Origin: Isoptericola halotolerans
GTDB lineage: Bacteria > Actinomycetota > Actinomycetes > Actinomycetales > Cellulomonadaceae
Direction of reading: 5' to 3'
DNA: 64,000 nt
Assembly (NCBI RefSeq): GCF_013149785.1
Contig: NZ_JABEZU010000003.1
Coordinates: 434,001-498,000 of the forward strand
Shown: positions 42,963-51,523 of the stretch, piece after piece
Layout: every line of letters starts with the position of its first letter
Position numbering within the stretch: the first letter of the stretch is position 1
Program-made: the position numbers and the translations under genes
The notes under the pieces: generated by a model
Told to the model about the DNA's origin: nothing
The model's input: only the letters and a program-made list of their open reading frames with translations
Databases searched by the model: none

Positions 42963-43616
42963 ATGCTCTCCCCGTCGAGCGACATCGCCACCGTGGGCCT
43001 GCGGGCCGCGCCGACCCGTCTGTCCGCGCGGCTCGTGCCCGGCGTCCACGCCGATGCGCTGCGCGCCTTCGAGCAGGCACGTGAGACCTTCGTCTCAGGT
43101 CACCGCATCGACATGGGCGGGCTCGCGACCGAGCTCGGCGTGGACCGCACGTCCGTCTTCCGCTGGGTCGGCAACCGCGACGCCCTGCTGTCGGAGGTGC
43201 TCTGGTCGCTCGCCGTGCCCACGCTGGTGCAGGCCGAGCGGGCAGCGTCGGAACCAGGGCCCGACGGCGCAACCCCGGTCGGCGCGGCGTACCTGGCCGC
43301 TCTCCTCAGCCACTTCGCCACCGACCTCATCGAGGCGGACTACTTCCGCACGTTCCTGAGCCGCGAGCCCGCCCGGGCGCTGCGCCTGCTGACCACCTCG
43401 GCGAGCCCCATCCAGCAGCGCTACGTCGCCACGGTCGAGCCGCTCGTGCGCGAGCACCTCGGCACCCGGCCGTTCGACGGCGCCATCGACCGGCATGCGC
43501 TCGCCTACCTGCTCGTCCGGGTCTCGGAGTCCTTCACCTACGCCGACCTCATCGCCGGCGAGCCGCCCAGCACCGACGCCGCGCGCTCCGCCTTCCGCCA
43601 CCTGCTGCGCGTCTGA
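42963..43616 (+). CDS. TetR-like transcriptional regulator with QsdR-type C-terminal domain
   Basis: A 217-residue regulator. The helix-turn-helix is IDMGGLATELGVDRTSVFRWVGNRDALLSEVLW, given in parts; the C-terminal domain (ADYFRTFLSREPARALRLLTTSASPIQQR, in parts) matches the QsdR subfamily of TetR proteins. ATG 42963 is preferred to an upstream ATG at 42894 because the latter would read through the palindromic operator. It likely controls its own operon (with the thioesterase) and the divergent acyl-CoA dehydrogenase-thiolase pair; the ligand may be an acyl-CoA. Confidence 0.85.
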   Translation: MLSPSSDIATVGLRAAPTRLSARLVPGVHADALRAFEQARETFVSGHRIDMGGLATELGVDRTSVFRWVGNRDALLSEVLWSLAVPTLVQAERAASEPGPDGATPVGAAYLAALLSHFATDLIEADYFRTFLSREPARALRLLTTSASPIQQRYVATVEPLVREHLGTRPFDGAIDRHALAYLLVRVSESFTYADLIAGEPPSTDAARSAFRHLLRV

Positions 43617-43650
43617 GCGCCCTCCGTTCGAGAGCACAGAGAGGACCCCT

Positions 43651-44064
43651 ATGCCCATCGTCCGCCACCCCTTCGCCCTGCGCTGGAACGACAACGACCA
43701 GTACGGCCACGTCAACAACACCGTCTACTACCAGGCCATGGACACCGCCGTGAACACCTGGATGATCCGCGAGGCCGGCCTCGACCCCGCGGGAGACGTG
43801 CGCGGCTACTGCGTGGCGTCCTCGTGCGACTTCCGTTCCCCCGTCGCCTATCCCGACGACCTCGAGGTGGGCATCGGTGTCGGGCGCCTCGGCACGACCA
43901 GCCTGACGTGGGACCTGCAGATCCTGCGCGCCGGCGACGACACCCCGGTCGCCGAGGGGCGTTTCACGCACGTGTTCGTCGACGCCGCCACCCAGCGTCC
44001 GGTGCCCGTGCCGGCGCCGATCCGGGCCGCGGTCGAGGAGCACCTGCTCGAGAAGGTCACCTGA
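43651..44064 (+). CDS. acyl-CoA thioesterase (4HBT hot-dog)
   Basis: Hot-dog thioesterase of 137 residues. The active-site segment is RWNDNDQYGHVNNTVYYQAMDTA, shown here in its core WNDNDQYGHVNN with the catalytic Asp and His typical of YbgC/4-hydroxybenzoyl-CoA thioesterases. SD AGAGAGGA precedes ATG 43651. It follows the QsdR-like gene by 34 bp in the same direction and so is probably part of the same regulated acyl-CoA unit. Confidence 0.9.
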   Translation: MPIVRHPFALRWNDNDQYGHVNNTVYYQAMDTAVNTWMIREAGLDPAGDVRGYCVASSCDFRSPVAYPDDLEVGIGVGRLGTTSLTWDLQILRAGDDTPVAEGRFTHVFVDAATQRPVPVPAPIRAAVEEHLLEKVT

Positions 44065-44071
44065 CTCCCGG

Positions 44072-45043
44072 TCAGCGGCCGTCCCACCATCGCAGCAGGA
44101 GAGTCCCTGCGAGCGTGAGCCACGGCGAGGGCTCCCCCACCGGCACGTCGACCTCGAACCAGACCTCGCCGGGATGGCGGTGGTCGCGGGCCCAGGTGCC
44201 GTCCGCACGTCGCGCCGCACGGACCCGCTCGACCGCCTCCGACAACCGCTCGTCCGGCGCCTCACCGTCGTAGGACGCGGCGCGGCGGACGTAGTCGGCG
44301 GCGCGCAGGATGCTGTAGTGCCCGTGGGAGGGGTGCTCGAACCGCAGCACCCAGGGCGCGAACAGCTCCCCCGTGGACCGCCGCCGCATCAGTCCACGGG
44401 CGAGCAGGTACTCCTGACCTGTCCGACGCGCCTCGCGGGCTCGGGCGTCACCGCCGACCCTCTGCTCGTAGTCCAGCAGGCCGTCGAGCACGTTGAGCGT
44501 GGACCAGAACGACGAGACCGTCGCGCCCGCGACCCACTCGCAGTTCCAGCCGCCGTCGGCCATCCGCCCGTCGACCAGGCGGTCCAGGATGCCGGTCACG
44601 TCCACCCCGAGCCAGGCGCCGTTGGCCAGGGTGAAGGCGTTGATGCAGCAGTCGACCTCGCCGTCCCAGTAGGGCAGGTCGTCGTACTCCCAGCGGCAGT
44701 CCCGAGCGAGCATCGCCGGGGTGTCGTTGTCGCGGAGGACGGCGGCGTCCAGACCCCACTCGCGCAGCGCCACGAGGGACCAGGTGGTCGCCGTCCACGG
44801 CTGGGGCGGGTCCACCTCGGCGAGCTGGACGTCGAAGTACGCCCGGCCGCCCGGGAAGTACGCGCCACCCGCCCACCGGCCGTCGTCGTCCTGCAGCGCC
44901 AGGAGCCGCGCCCCGAAGCCCTCGGTCGCGACGCGCGCCCGCGTCGCACGCCATGTCGCCTCCGGGAGGGACAGCAGGTCGCGTTCCACCTGCCACCGCA
45001 GCGCGGGGTCGGAGTCCAGCAACCACTCCGTCGTACCGGTCAT
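44072..45043 (-). CDS. squalene-cyclase/prenyltransferase-like (alpha/alpha toroid) protein
   Basis: A 323-residue protein rich in Trp, with repeats of the QW type found in terpenoid cyclases: LALQDDDGRWAGGAYFPGG, DGRMADGGWNCEW and ARRADGTWARDHRHPGEVWFEVD (in part). The catalytic DxDD or DCTAE motif of true squalene or oxidosqualene cyclases is not visible, so it is probably a non-terpenoid member of the alpha-barrel family. ATG 45043 is the first start after the TetR operator region. Function unknown; it converges with the thioesterase gene 7 bp away. Confidence 0.72.
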   Translation of the reverse strand: MTGTTEWLLDSDPALRWQVERDLLSLPEATWRATRARVATEGFGARLLALQDDDGRWAGGAYFPGGRAYFDVQLAEVDPPQPWTATTWSLVALREWGLDAAVLRDNDTPAMLARDCRWEYDDLPYWDGEVDCCINAFTLANGAWLGVDVTGILDRLVDGRMADGGWNCEWVAGATVSSFWSTLNVLDGLLDYEQRVGGDARAREARRTGQEYLLARGLMRRRSTGELFAPWVLRFEHPSHGHYSILRAADYVRRAASYDGEAPDERLSEAVERVRAARRADGTWARDHRHPGEVWFEVDVPVGEPSPWLTLAGTLLLRWWDGR

Positions 45044-45105
45044 GCGGCGAGCGTACGGCGACGTCAGGCCGCACGCTCCGGGGAGGATGCCGGCGCGCTC
45101 GACCA

Positions 45106-45125
45106 CATACCGACCGCGCGGTATG
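45106..45125. promoter_or_regulatory. TetR-type operator 2
   Basis: CATACCGACCGCGCGGTATG, exact reverse complement of operator 1. A -10-like TATGCT (45122-45127) overlaps the right end, 50 bp before the APH-like gene. It also lies 63 bp upstream of the divergent cyclase-like gene. Confidence 0.75.
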
Positions 45126-45178
45126 CTGCCAGGAGCCCCGGCACCGAGGCCGGGTCCGAGCGAGAGATGAGGTCGTCG

Positions 45179-46240
45179 ATGACCGACGTGCCCGGCCTGG
45201 ACACCGCGGGCCTGTCAGCCTGGATGGCGCGCGAGCACCCGGAGCTGGCCCCGCACCCGGACACCCCGCTGTCCGCCGAGGTCATCGCCGGGGGTCGCAG
45301 CAACCTGACGTACCGCGTCGACGGTGCGTCCCTGCCCCTGGTGCTGCGCCGCCCCCCGTTGGGTCACGTGCTGTCGAGCGCCCACGACATGCGCCGCGAG
45401 CACCGCGTGATCTCCGCGCTGGGAGCCAGTGACGTCCCCGTACCGGCGACCGTCGACGTCGTCGACGACACCACGCGCGGCGAGGTCACCGGGACCACGT
45501 TCTTCGTCATGGAGCGCGTGGAGGGCACCGTGCTCTCACGGCCCGAGCAGAACGCCGGCTTCACCACCTCGGGGCTGCACCACCTCGGCCTCACCCTCGC
45601 CCGGACCCTCGCGGACCTGCACCGGGTGGAACCCGCCGACGTCGGCCTGGCCGACTTCGGCCGCCCCGACGGCTACCTCGACCGTCAGCTCACCACCTGG
45701 CGGCGCCAGTACGACGCGTCGCGCTCGCGCGGGCTCCCCGCCCTGGACGAGCTGCAGGAACGGCTCACCAGCCATGTCCCGGACTCGGGCCGGACGGGCA
45801 TCGTGCACGGTGACTACCGCCTCGACAACGTGCTCGTCGCCGGCACCCGGCAGCGGCCCACGATCGCGGCCGTCCTCGACTGGGAGATGGCCACGCTCGG
45901 CGACCCCCTCGTCGACCTCGGCCTGCTGGGTCTCTACTGGGACATCCGCTCGCTCTCGGCGGGAGCCGTCGCCGCGAGCGCCGTCGTCCCCGACGTCGGC
46001 TACCCGACGTTCGACGAGCTCGTCGACACCTACGCCGCCCGCACCGGGACGACGACGCCCGACCTGTGGTGGTACCGGGCCTTCGCCGCCTACAAGCTCG
46101 CGGTGATCCTCGAGGGGATCCACTACCGCTACCGTGCCGGCGAGACCGTCGGCGACGGGTTCGACACCATCGGCGACCTCGTCGCCCCGCTCGCCGCCGA
46201 CGGTCTCGCCCGGGCGGCGGCCCGACCCAGGAGCACCTGA
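45179..46240 (+). CDS. APH-fold phosphotransferase (ACAD10/11 kinase-domain type)
   Basis: Aminoglycoside-phosphotransferase-fold kinase, 353 residues from ATG 45179. It has ISGG-like AGGRSNLTYRVDG (P-loop), the catalytic loop IVHGDYRLDNVLV and metal motif VLDWEMATLGDPLVDLG. This subfamily is the kinase module of mammalian ACAD10/ACAD11 and of bacterial LvaA, which phosphorylates 4-hydroxyacyl-CoA. The stop overlaps the start of an acyl-CoA dehydrogenase gene (ATGA-type), reproducing the ACAD11 fusion as two adjacent genes. An in-frame ATG at 45167 is less well placed relative to an SD. Confidence 0.87.
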   Translation: MTDVPGLDTAGLSAWMAREHPELAPHPDTPLSAEVIAGGRSNLTYRVDGASLPLVLRRPPLGHVLSSAHDMRREHRVISALGASDVPVPATVDVVDDTTRGEVTGTTFFVMERVEGTVLSRPEQNAGFTTSGLHHLGLTLARTLADLHRVEPADVGLADFGRPDGYLDRQLTTWRRQYDASRSRGLPALDELQERLTSHVPDSGRTGIVHGDYRLDNVLVAGTRQRPTIAAVLDWEMATLGDPLVDLGLLGLYWDIRSLSAGAVAASAVVPDVGYPTFDELVDTYAARTGTTTPDLWWYRAFAAYKLAVILEGIHYRYRAGETVGDGFDTIGDLVAPLAADGLARAAARPRST

Positions 46241-47442
46241 TGGACTTCTCCCCCGACGACCGCACGAGCGAGCTGACCGACCAGGTCCGTGCGTTCCTGC
46301 ACGACCACGTCCTGCCCGCCGAGCCCGTCCTGGACGCCCAGCTCGCCGCGACCCCCGACCAGTGGTCCTTCCGGCCCGTGGTCGACGAGCTCCGCGCGAA
46401 GGCCCGCGCCGAGGGCCTGTGGAACCTCTTCCTGCCGTCGCAGCGCGGCGCGGGCCTGACCAACCTGCAGTACGCACCGCTGGCCGAGCTCACCGGCTGG
46501 AGCACCCGCCTGGCACCGGTTGCGCTCAACTGCGCCGCCCCGGACACCGGGAACATGGAGCTCCTCACGGAGTTCGGCACCGCGGCGCAGCAGGAGCGCT
46601 GGCTCGCCCCGCTGCTCGAGGCCGAGATCCGCTCCGCGTTCTGCATGACCGAGCCCGACGTCGCCTCCTCGGACGCCTCCCAGATCGGCACGCGCATCCG
46701 TCGCGACGGCGACGAGTACGTGATCGACGGCCGCAAGTGGTGGTCGACCGGCGCCATGAGCCCCGACTGCCGGCTGCTCATCGTCATGGGCAAGACCGAC
46801 CCGGCGGCGGCGAAGCACCAGCAGCAGTCGATGATGCTCGTGCCGCGGGAGACCCCCGGCGTCCGGATCGTCCGCCCGTTGACGGTCTTCGGGTACGACG
46901 ACCGCGACCACGGCGGCCATGCCGAGATCGAGTTCGACGACGTCCGCGTGCCCGCCGAGAACCTGCTCGGCACCGAGGGCGGCGGCTTCGCGATGGCCCA
47001 GGCCCGGCTGGGCCCCGGCCGGATCCACCACTGCATGCGCGCCCTCGGCACGGCCGAGCGGGCGCTCGCGCTCGCGGGCGAGCGCGCGCGGAGCCGCTCC
47101 ACGTTCGGTGTGCCGCTGTCCGAGCAGGGCGTGGTCCGCCAGTGGGTCGCCGAGGCGCGCGTCGAGCTGGAGGCGCTGCGCCTGCTCGTGCTCAAGACCG
47201 CCTGGCTGATGGACACCGTGGGCAACCGCCGGGCCATGACGGAGATCCAGGCCATCAAGATCGCAGTGCCCCGTGCCGTCCAGCAGATCCTCGACCGGGT
47301 GATGCAGGTCTTCGGCGCCGCCGGCCTCTCCGGCGACCAGCCGCTGGCCGAGATGTTCGCCGGCGCCCGCGCCCTGCGGATCGCGGACGGCCCGGACGAG
47401 GTGCATCTGGCCTCGCTGGGCCGACGTCAGCTGCGCGCCTGA
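46240..47442 (+). CDS. acyl-CoA dehydrogenase (ACAD10/11-like)
   Basis: FAD-dependent dehydrogenase of 400 residues. Typical blocks are WNLFLPSQRGAGLTNLQYAPLAE, FCMTEPDVASSDASQI, YVIDGRKWWSTGAMSPDC and GRIHHCMRALGTAERAL (each in part), with the C-terminal RIADGPDEVHLASLGR, which is diagnostic of the ACAD10/11 subgroup. Coupled to the APH-like kinase by a 1-bp overlap. Together they may remove a 4-hydroxyl from acyl chains by phosphorylation and elimination. Confidence 0.92.
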   Translation: MDFSPDDRTSELTDQVRAFLHDHVLPAEPVLDAQLAATPDQWSFRPVVDELRAKARAEGLWNLFLPSQRGAGLTNLQYAPLAELTGWSTRLAPVALNCAAPDTGNMELLTEFGTAAQQERWLAPLLEAEIRSAFCMTEPDVASSDASQIGTRIRRDGDEYVIDGRKWWSTGAMSPDCRLLIVMGKTDPAAAKHQQQSMMLVPRETPGVRIVRPLTVFGYDDRDHGGHAEIEFDDVRVPAENLLGTEGGGFAMAQARLGPGRIHHCMRALGTAERALALAGERARSRSTFGVPLSEQGVVRQWVAEARVELEALRLLVLKTAWLMDTVGNRRAMTEIQAIKIAVPRAVQQILDRVMQVFGAAGLSGDQPLAEMFAGARALRIADGPDEVHLASLGRRQLRA

Positions 47443-47452
47443 ACAGCCACCG

Positions 47453-47509
47453 CCGTACGGCACGACGGCCCGCCTCCCCGATCGGGAGGCGGGCCGTCGT
47501 GCCGTGCGG
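47453..47509. terminator. strong bidirectional terminator
   Basis: 26-bp stem with one wobble (arms 47453-47478 and 47484-47509) and a 5-nt loop, in the gap between the acyl-CoA dehydrogenase and the converging Liv operon. Confidence 0.8.
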
Positions 47510-47515
47510 TTCAGG

Positions 47516-48799
47516 TCACTCGGAGGGCACACCGTCGTTGGTCAGCGGCACGTGCTGCGGCTCGACAGGCGTCACGGCACCGTCCGCCACACGGTAGGCC
47601 GCGCCCTCGACGAAGTCCTGCACGCCGGCGTCGACGACGGCGATCTGCACGCTGTCGTACGCGGCGTGGTTGTCCGCCGAGTAGGTCAGCGGGAAGCTCC
47701 CGTTGCCGACGAGCTCGCCGGACTCGATCACCTCGAGCAGCGCCTCCCGGGTGGGGTCCTCGCCCGCCTTGAGCAGGGCCTCGGCGAAGGTGTAGCCGAC
47801 GCTCATGCCGTAGACGACGTTGCCGTCGAAGATCGCGCCGCCGTTGTACTCGGCGTTGATCTCCTCGAACAGCTCGGTCCACTCGTTGCCCGGCGCGTTC
47901 TGCAGGTAGTTGAGCGACACGAAGCCCTGCAGCAGCTGCGGTGCGACGTCCTCACCCAGGAGCTCCACCAGGGTCGGGTAGTCCCCGCCCGACGACGACG
48001 CACCCCACTGCGGGAAGTAGCCCATCTGGGCCGCGGTCCCCACCGACAGCGCTGTGAAGCCGTTGATGGTGGCGAGCAGGTTCACCTCGCAGCCCGCGGC
48101 CTGCATGGCACCGAGCTGCGCCGTGACGTCCTGGTTCGACGTCGAGTAGGTCTGGTACTCGCTGACGCCGTCCTCGCCGGTCGCGATCTTCACGCCGGCG
48201 AGGAAGGACTCGCCGAAGTCGTCGTCCTGGCCGAGCACGCAGACCACGGCGTCGGGGTCGGCGTCGAGGAAGTGCTGTGCGAGTGCCGCACCCTCGACGA
48301 CGTAGTCGACGTTGAAGGCGAAGGTGTACGGGTACTCCTCGGGCTGGTTCCACAGCTCCGCGCCCGAGGCGACGAACAGGTCGGGTACCTCGTTCTGGTT
48401 GAGGAAGTCCAGCACCGAGGAGTGCGGGGGGGTCCCCAGCCCGTTGAGGAGCGCGAAGACCTCGTCCTGCTGGACGAGCTCGCGCACCACGGTCTGCGTG
48501 TTCGCCGGGTTGTACCCGTCGTCCTTGACGAGGTACTCGATGGTGCGCCCGTGGATGCCGCCGTTGTCGTTGAGGTAGTCGAAGTACGCCTTCGTCGCGG
48601 CGGAGATGCCGGCGTACCCCGACGCGGCCGGGCCGGTCAGCGGCTGATGGGTCCCGATGGTGATCGAGTCCTCCGCGACGCCGGGGGCGGCCTCGTCGGC
48701 TCCGCCGCAGGCGGACAGGACGAACCCGACGGCGACGGCACTCGATGCCGCCGCGACGGTGCGCACGCGGTGGCGTGCAGGGGTGGGAGTGGTCCGCAT
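47516..48799 (-). CDS. branched-chain-type ABC transporter substrate-binding lipoprotein (LivK-like)
   Basis: Periplasmic-type binding protein anchored to the membrane, 427 residues. ATG 48799 is preceded by SD GAGAGGTGA. The lipobox is LSAC with Cys31. The mature part has the type I fold pattern SITIGTHQPLTGPAASGYAGISAATKAYFDYLNDNGGIHG (in parts) and VVYGMSVGYTFAEALLKAG. Several such proteins bind fatty or aromatic acids rather than amino acids, and the catabolic context here favours that. It is the last gene of the five-gene Liv operon. Confidence 0.9.
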   Translation of the reverse strand: MRTTPTPARHRVRTVAAASSAVAVGFVLSACGGADEAAPGVAEDSITIGTHQPLTGPAASGYAGISAATKAYFDYLNDNGGIHGRTIEYLVKDDGYNPANTQTVVRELVQQDEVFALLNGLGTPPHSSVLDFLNQNEVPDLFVASGAELWNQPEEYPYTFAFNVDYVVEGAALAQHFLDADPDAVVCVLGQDDDFGESFLAGVKIATGEDGVSEYQTYSTSNQDVTAQLGAMQAAGCEVNLLATINGFTALSVGTAAQMGYFPQWGASSSGGDYPTLVELLGEDVAPQLLQGFVSLNYLQNAPGNEWTELFEEINAEYNGGAIFDGNVVYGMSVGYTFAEALLKAGEDPTREALLEVIESGELVGNGSFPLTYSADNHAAYDSVQIAVVDAGVQDFVEGAAYRVADGAVTPVEPQHVPLTNDGVPSE

Positions 48800-48804
48800 G
48801 GGAG

Positions 48805-49881
48805 TCACCTCTCTGTGAGCGATTGCGGTGCGGGCTGGTCGACCCGGGGTCGGAAGCGGTCGACCAGTGAGGAGAAGCGGCCGGAGAGGGCGTTCGAGAG
48901 CCCGCCCGGCCAGACGATCGTCACGAGGACGAGCAGCGCGCCGAAGACGAGGACGACCAGGTCTCCGGACAGTCGCTGCTCAAGCTCGGTGGACAGGCCC
49001 ATGGCCCCGGTGGCCGTGTCGATGAGCCAGGGCAGCAGGACGACGAGGAAGGCTCCCACCGCCGCCCCCACCAGGCTGCCGAGACCACCGACGACGACGG
49101 CCACGAGCAGCAGCAGGGAGAAGTTGAGGTCGTAGGCGCCCGGGCTGACGTTCTGGGTGAGGACGGCCAGCACGGCGCCTCCCAGGCCCGCCGAGAGCGC
49201 GCCGACGACGAAGGCACCGGTCTTGACCCGTGCCGGTGAGACACCGGCGAGCTTCGCCGCCACCTCGTCGCCGTGCACGGCCCGCATGCGCATGCCGGTG
49301 CGCCCGGTGCGGATGATCGCCAGCGGCGTGACCGCCAGCAGCGCGATGACGACCGCGATCCAGGCGTGCCACTGCTCGACGCCGACCAGTGGCCGCAGCC
49401 CGTCGGGCACACCCACGAACGGCACCCGCATGCCCTGGTCGCCGCCCAGGCCGGGGATCTGCGAGGTGAAGGCCGGCAGCGCGATGACCAGCGCCAGCGT
49501 CAGTCCCGCGAGGTAGGGCCCCTTGAGCCTGGCGCCGGCCAGTCCCAGCAGGCCGCCGACCACCCCGGCCAGGGCGAGCGCCCCGAGGAGGCCGGCGAGC
49601 AGCGGGAGAGGCCCGCCGATCCCGGCGGCGGACATCGGTCCGGCGACCAGCGCATACCCGTAGCCGCCGGCCGCCATCAGGACGGCGTGGCCGAGCGAGA
49701 GCTGACCGGTCAGCCCGATGAGCAGCGTCAGGCCCGCCGTCGCGCAGAAGACGGCCGCGACGAAGGCCAGCTGATAGTTCTGGTAAGGGCTCAGGACGAA
49801 GGTGACGGCGACCGCGACCGCGGCCAGACCGATGCCGCGCAGGGCGATCTTCTGGATCCTGGACAGGTTCTTGATGGTCAT
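48805..49881 (-). CDS. branched-chain-type ABC transporter permease (LivM-like)
   Basis: Inner-membrane permease of 358 residues with eight or nine hydrophobic segments. The conserved TLLIGLTGQLSLGHAVLMAAGGY motif identifies LivM-type permeases; the EAA-like contact loop is MRMRAVHGDEVAAKLAGVSPARVK, shown in part. It overlaps livH by 4 bp (ATGA). Together with LivH it forms the pore. Confidence 0.92.
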   Translation of the reverse strand: MTIKNLSRIQKIALRGIGLAAVAVAVTFVLSPYQNYQLAFVAAVFCATAGLTLLIGLTGQLSLGHAVLMAAGGYGYALVAGPMSAAGIGGPLPLLAGLLGALALAGVVGGLLGLAGARLKGPYLAGLTLALVIALPAFTSQIPGLGGDQGMRVPFVGVPDGLRPLVGVEQWHAWIAVVIALLAVTPLAIIRTGRTGMRMRAVHGDEVAAKLAGVSPARVKTGAFVVGALSAGLGGAVLAVLTQNVSPGAYDLNFSLLLLVAVVVGGLGSLVGAAVGAFLVVLLPWLIDTATGAMGLSTELEQRLSGDLVVLVFGALLVLVTIVWPGGLSNALSGRFSSLVDRFRPRVDQPAPQSLTER

Positions 49882-50756
49882 GCCGCTCGGGCCTCCTTGA
49901 CCGCGAAGATGCCGCCGGGTCGCACCAGCAGGACGAGCGTGAGCAGCGCGAGCACGGCGATCGGCGCCATCCCTGCTCCGAGGAACCCGGTCACGAGAGT
50001 GATGAGGACGCCGACGGCCACTCCCCCGACGATCGCGCCGACCGGCGAGTCGAGCCCGCCCAGGACGGCGACGGTGAAGGCGTGGACGAACAGGATGTCG
50101 GCGCTGTGGGCGTTGAGACCGAGCTCGGTGGGGATCAGCAGCAGCACTGCGACGGCCGCGACGGCCGACGACAGCATCCAGCCGATCGTCACCATCCGCG
50201 GTACCCGGATCCCGAGCAGCCGGGACACCTCCGGTGCGGTCGCCGCAGCGCGCAGCTGCAGGCCCAGCGTGGTGCGGTTGAACAGCACGGCCAGGGCCAC
50301 GACGATGCCGAGGGCGAGCAGCAGCACGAACAGGTCGTACGGCGAGAGCACCGCGACGTCACCGACGTACAGCGGCTCACGGCTGAACGGCGCCCGCATG
50401 GGCACGTGCCGCGGGCCGAAGAGGATGCCGATCACGGAGTGCAGGATCATGACCAGCCCGATCGCGACGATCATGCCGGGCAGCGGGTTGTCGCGCGGCA
50501 CGCGCCGGATCAGCCACCGTTCGACGGCGAACCCGACGAGCATGCCGGTCACGACGGCCGCGACCAGGGCGAGCCAGTACGAGCCGGTCCACGTGACGAC
50601 GGCGTAGGCGACGTACACCGCCACGGTCGCCATGGCGGCCTGTGCGAAGTTCACGATGCGGGCGGCACGCCAGATGATGACGAGGGACAGGGCGAAGAGC
50701 GCGATGACGAGACCGCGCGCGAGGCCGGTGGCGAGGAGGAAGGCGAGACGGTCCAT
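49878..50756 (-). CDS. branched-chain-type ABC transporter permease (LivH-like)
   Basis: Permease of 292 residues. The segment IWRAARIVNFAQAAMATVAVYVAYAV is the LivH signature following the first membrane helix; LQLRAAATAPEVSRLLGI is the ATPase-contact loop and LGGLDSPVGAIVGGVAVGV the conserved C-terminal stretch. Its start codon shares one base with the livF stop region, so translation is coupled along the operon. Confidence 0.92.
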   Translation of the reverse strand: MDRLAFLLATGLARGLVIALFALSLVIIWRAARIVNFAQAAMATVAVYVAYAVVTWTGSYWLALVAAVVTGMLVGFAVERWLIRRVPRDNPLPGMIVAIGLVMILHSVIGILFGPRHVPMRAPFSREPLYVGDVAVLSPYDLFVLLLALGIVVALAVLFNRTTLGLQLRAAATAPEVSRLLGIRVPRMVTIGWMLSSAVAAVAVLLLIPTELGLNAHSADILFVHAFTVAVLGGLDSPVGAIVGGVAVGVLITLVTGFLGAGMAPIAVLALLTLVLLVRPGGIFAVKEARAA

Positions 50757-51523
50757 CAGAACCCCAGGTAGGCGTGCCGGAGGGCAGGGTCGGCGGCGAT
50801 CTTCTCCGCCGGGGCGTCGGCGACGATCGCCCCGAGGGAGACGACGACGCCGCGGTCGGCGATCGACAGCGCGCTGGTGACGTTCTGCTCGGCGAGCAGC
50901 ACCGTCAGGCCGGTCCGTTCGGCCGCGTCCCGCAGGATGGCGAACAGCTGGGCCACCACCCGCGGGGCGAGGCCGAGCGACGGCTCGTCGAGCAGCAGCA
51001 CGCGAGGGCGGGCGATGAGCGCCCGGGCCAGCGCGAGCATCTGTCGTTCCCCGCCCGATAGCTGGTGCCCCAGACTGGCCCGCCGGCGCGCCAGCGGTTC
51101 GAACGTCTGGTACATCTCGTCCACGGCGGCCCTGCGCGCCTTGGTCCCCGGCAACCGCCAGAGGCCGCCGAGATGCAGGTTCTCGTCCACGGTCAGCTCG
51201 GTGACGATGCTGTGACCTTCGGGGACCTGGGCGAGACCACGGCGTGCGCGGTCCTCGACGGTGGTCTGCGTGACGTCCTCGCCATCGAGCCGGACCCGAC
51301 CGCTGCGCGGCGCGACCAGACCGGAGACGGTCCGCAGAAGGGTCGTCTTGCCGGCACCGTTGGCGCCCAGCAGGGCGACGACCTGGCCGGGGGGCAGCCT
51401 GAGCTGCATGCCGTCGATGACCGGGGCCCCGGAGTACCCGACGACGAGACCTTCGACGGCCAGCATCGCTGGTGTCGTCCCGTGCGAGGTCACAGCCTCG
51501 GCGGCGCGTGCGTCGGCGGTCAT
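50756..51523 (-). CDS. ABC transporter ATP-binding protein (LivF-like)
   Basis: ATPase of 255 residues. Walker A GANGAGKTTLL, Q-loop in GLAQVPEGHSIV, signature HQLSGGERQMLALARAL, Walker B RVLLLDEPSLGLAPRVV and the switch-His position in LTVLLAEQNVTSAL (Gln/Asn replaces His as usual for LivF). ATG 51523 overlaps the livG stop. A 20-residue N-terminal extension precedes the domain. Confidence 0.93.
   Translation of the reverse strand: MTADARAAEAVTSHGTTPAMLAVEGLVVGYSGAPVIDGMQLRLPPGQVVALLGANGAGKTTLLRTVSGLVAPRSGRVRLDGEDVTQTTVEDRARRGLAQVPEGHSIVTELTVDENLHLGGLWRLPGTKARRAAVDEMYQTFEPLARRRASLGHQLSGGERQMLALARALIARPRVLLLDEPSLGLAPRVVAQLFAILRDAAERTGLTVLLAEQNVTSALSIADRGVVVSLGAIVADAPAEKIAADPALRHAYLGF

Noticed and set aside
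47453-47509. Fourth member of the palindrome family
   Set aside because: Similar in length but shares neither the CGASCATGC ends nor the trailing GCATGSTCG; classed as an ordinary terminator.
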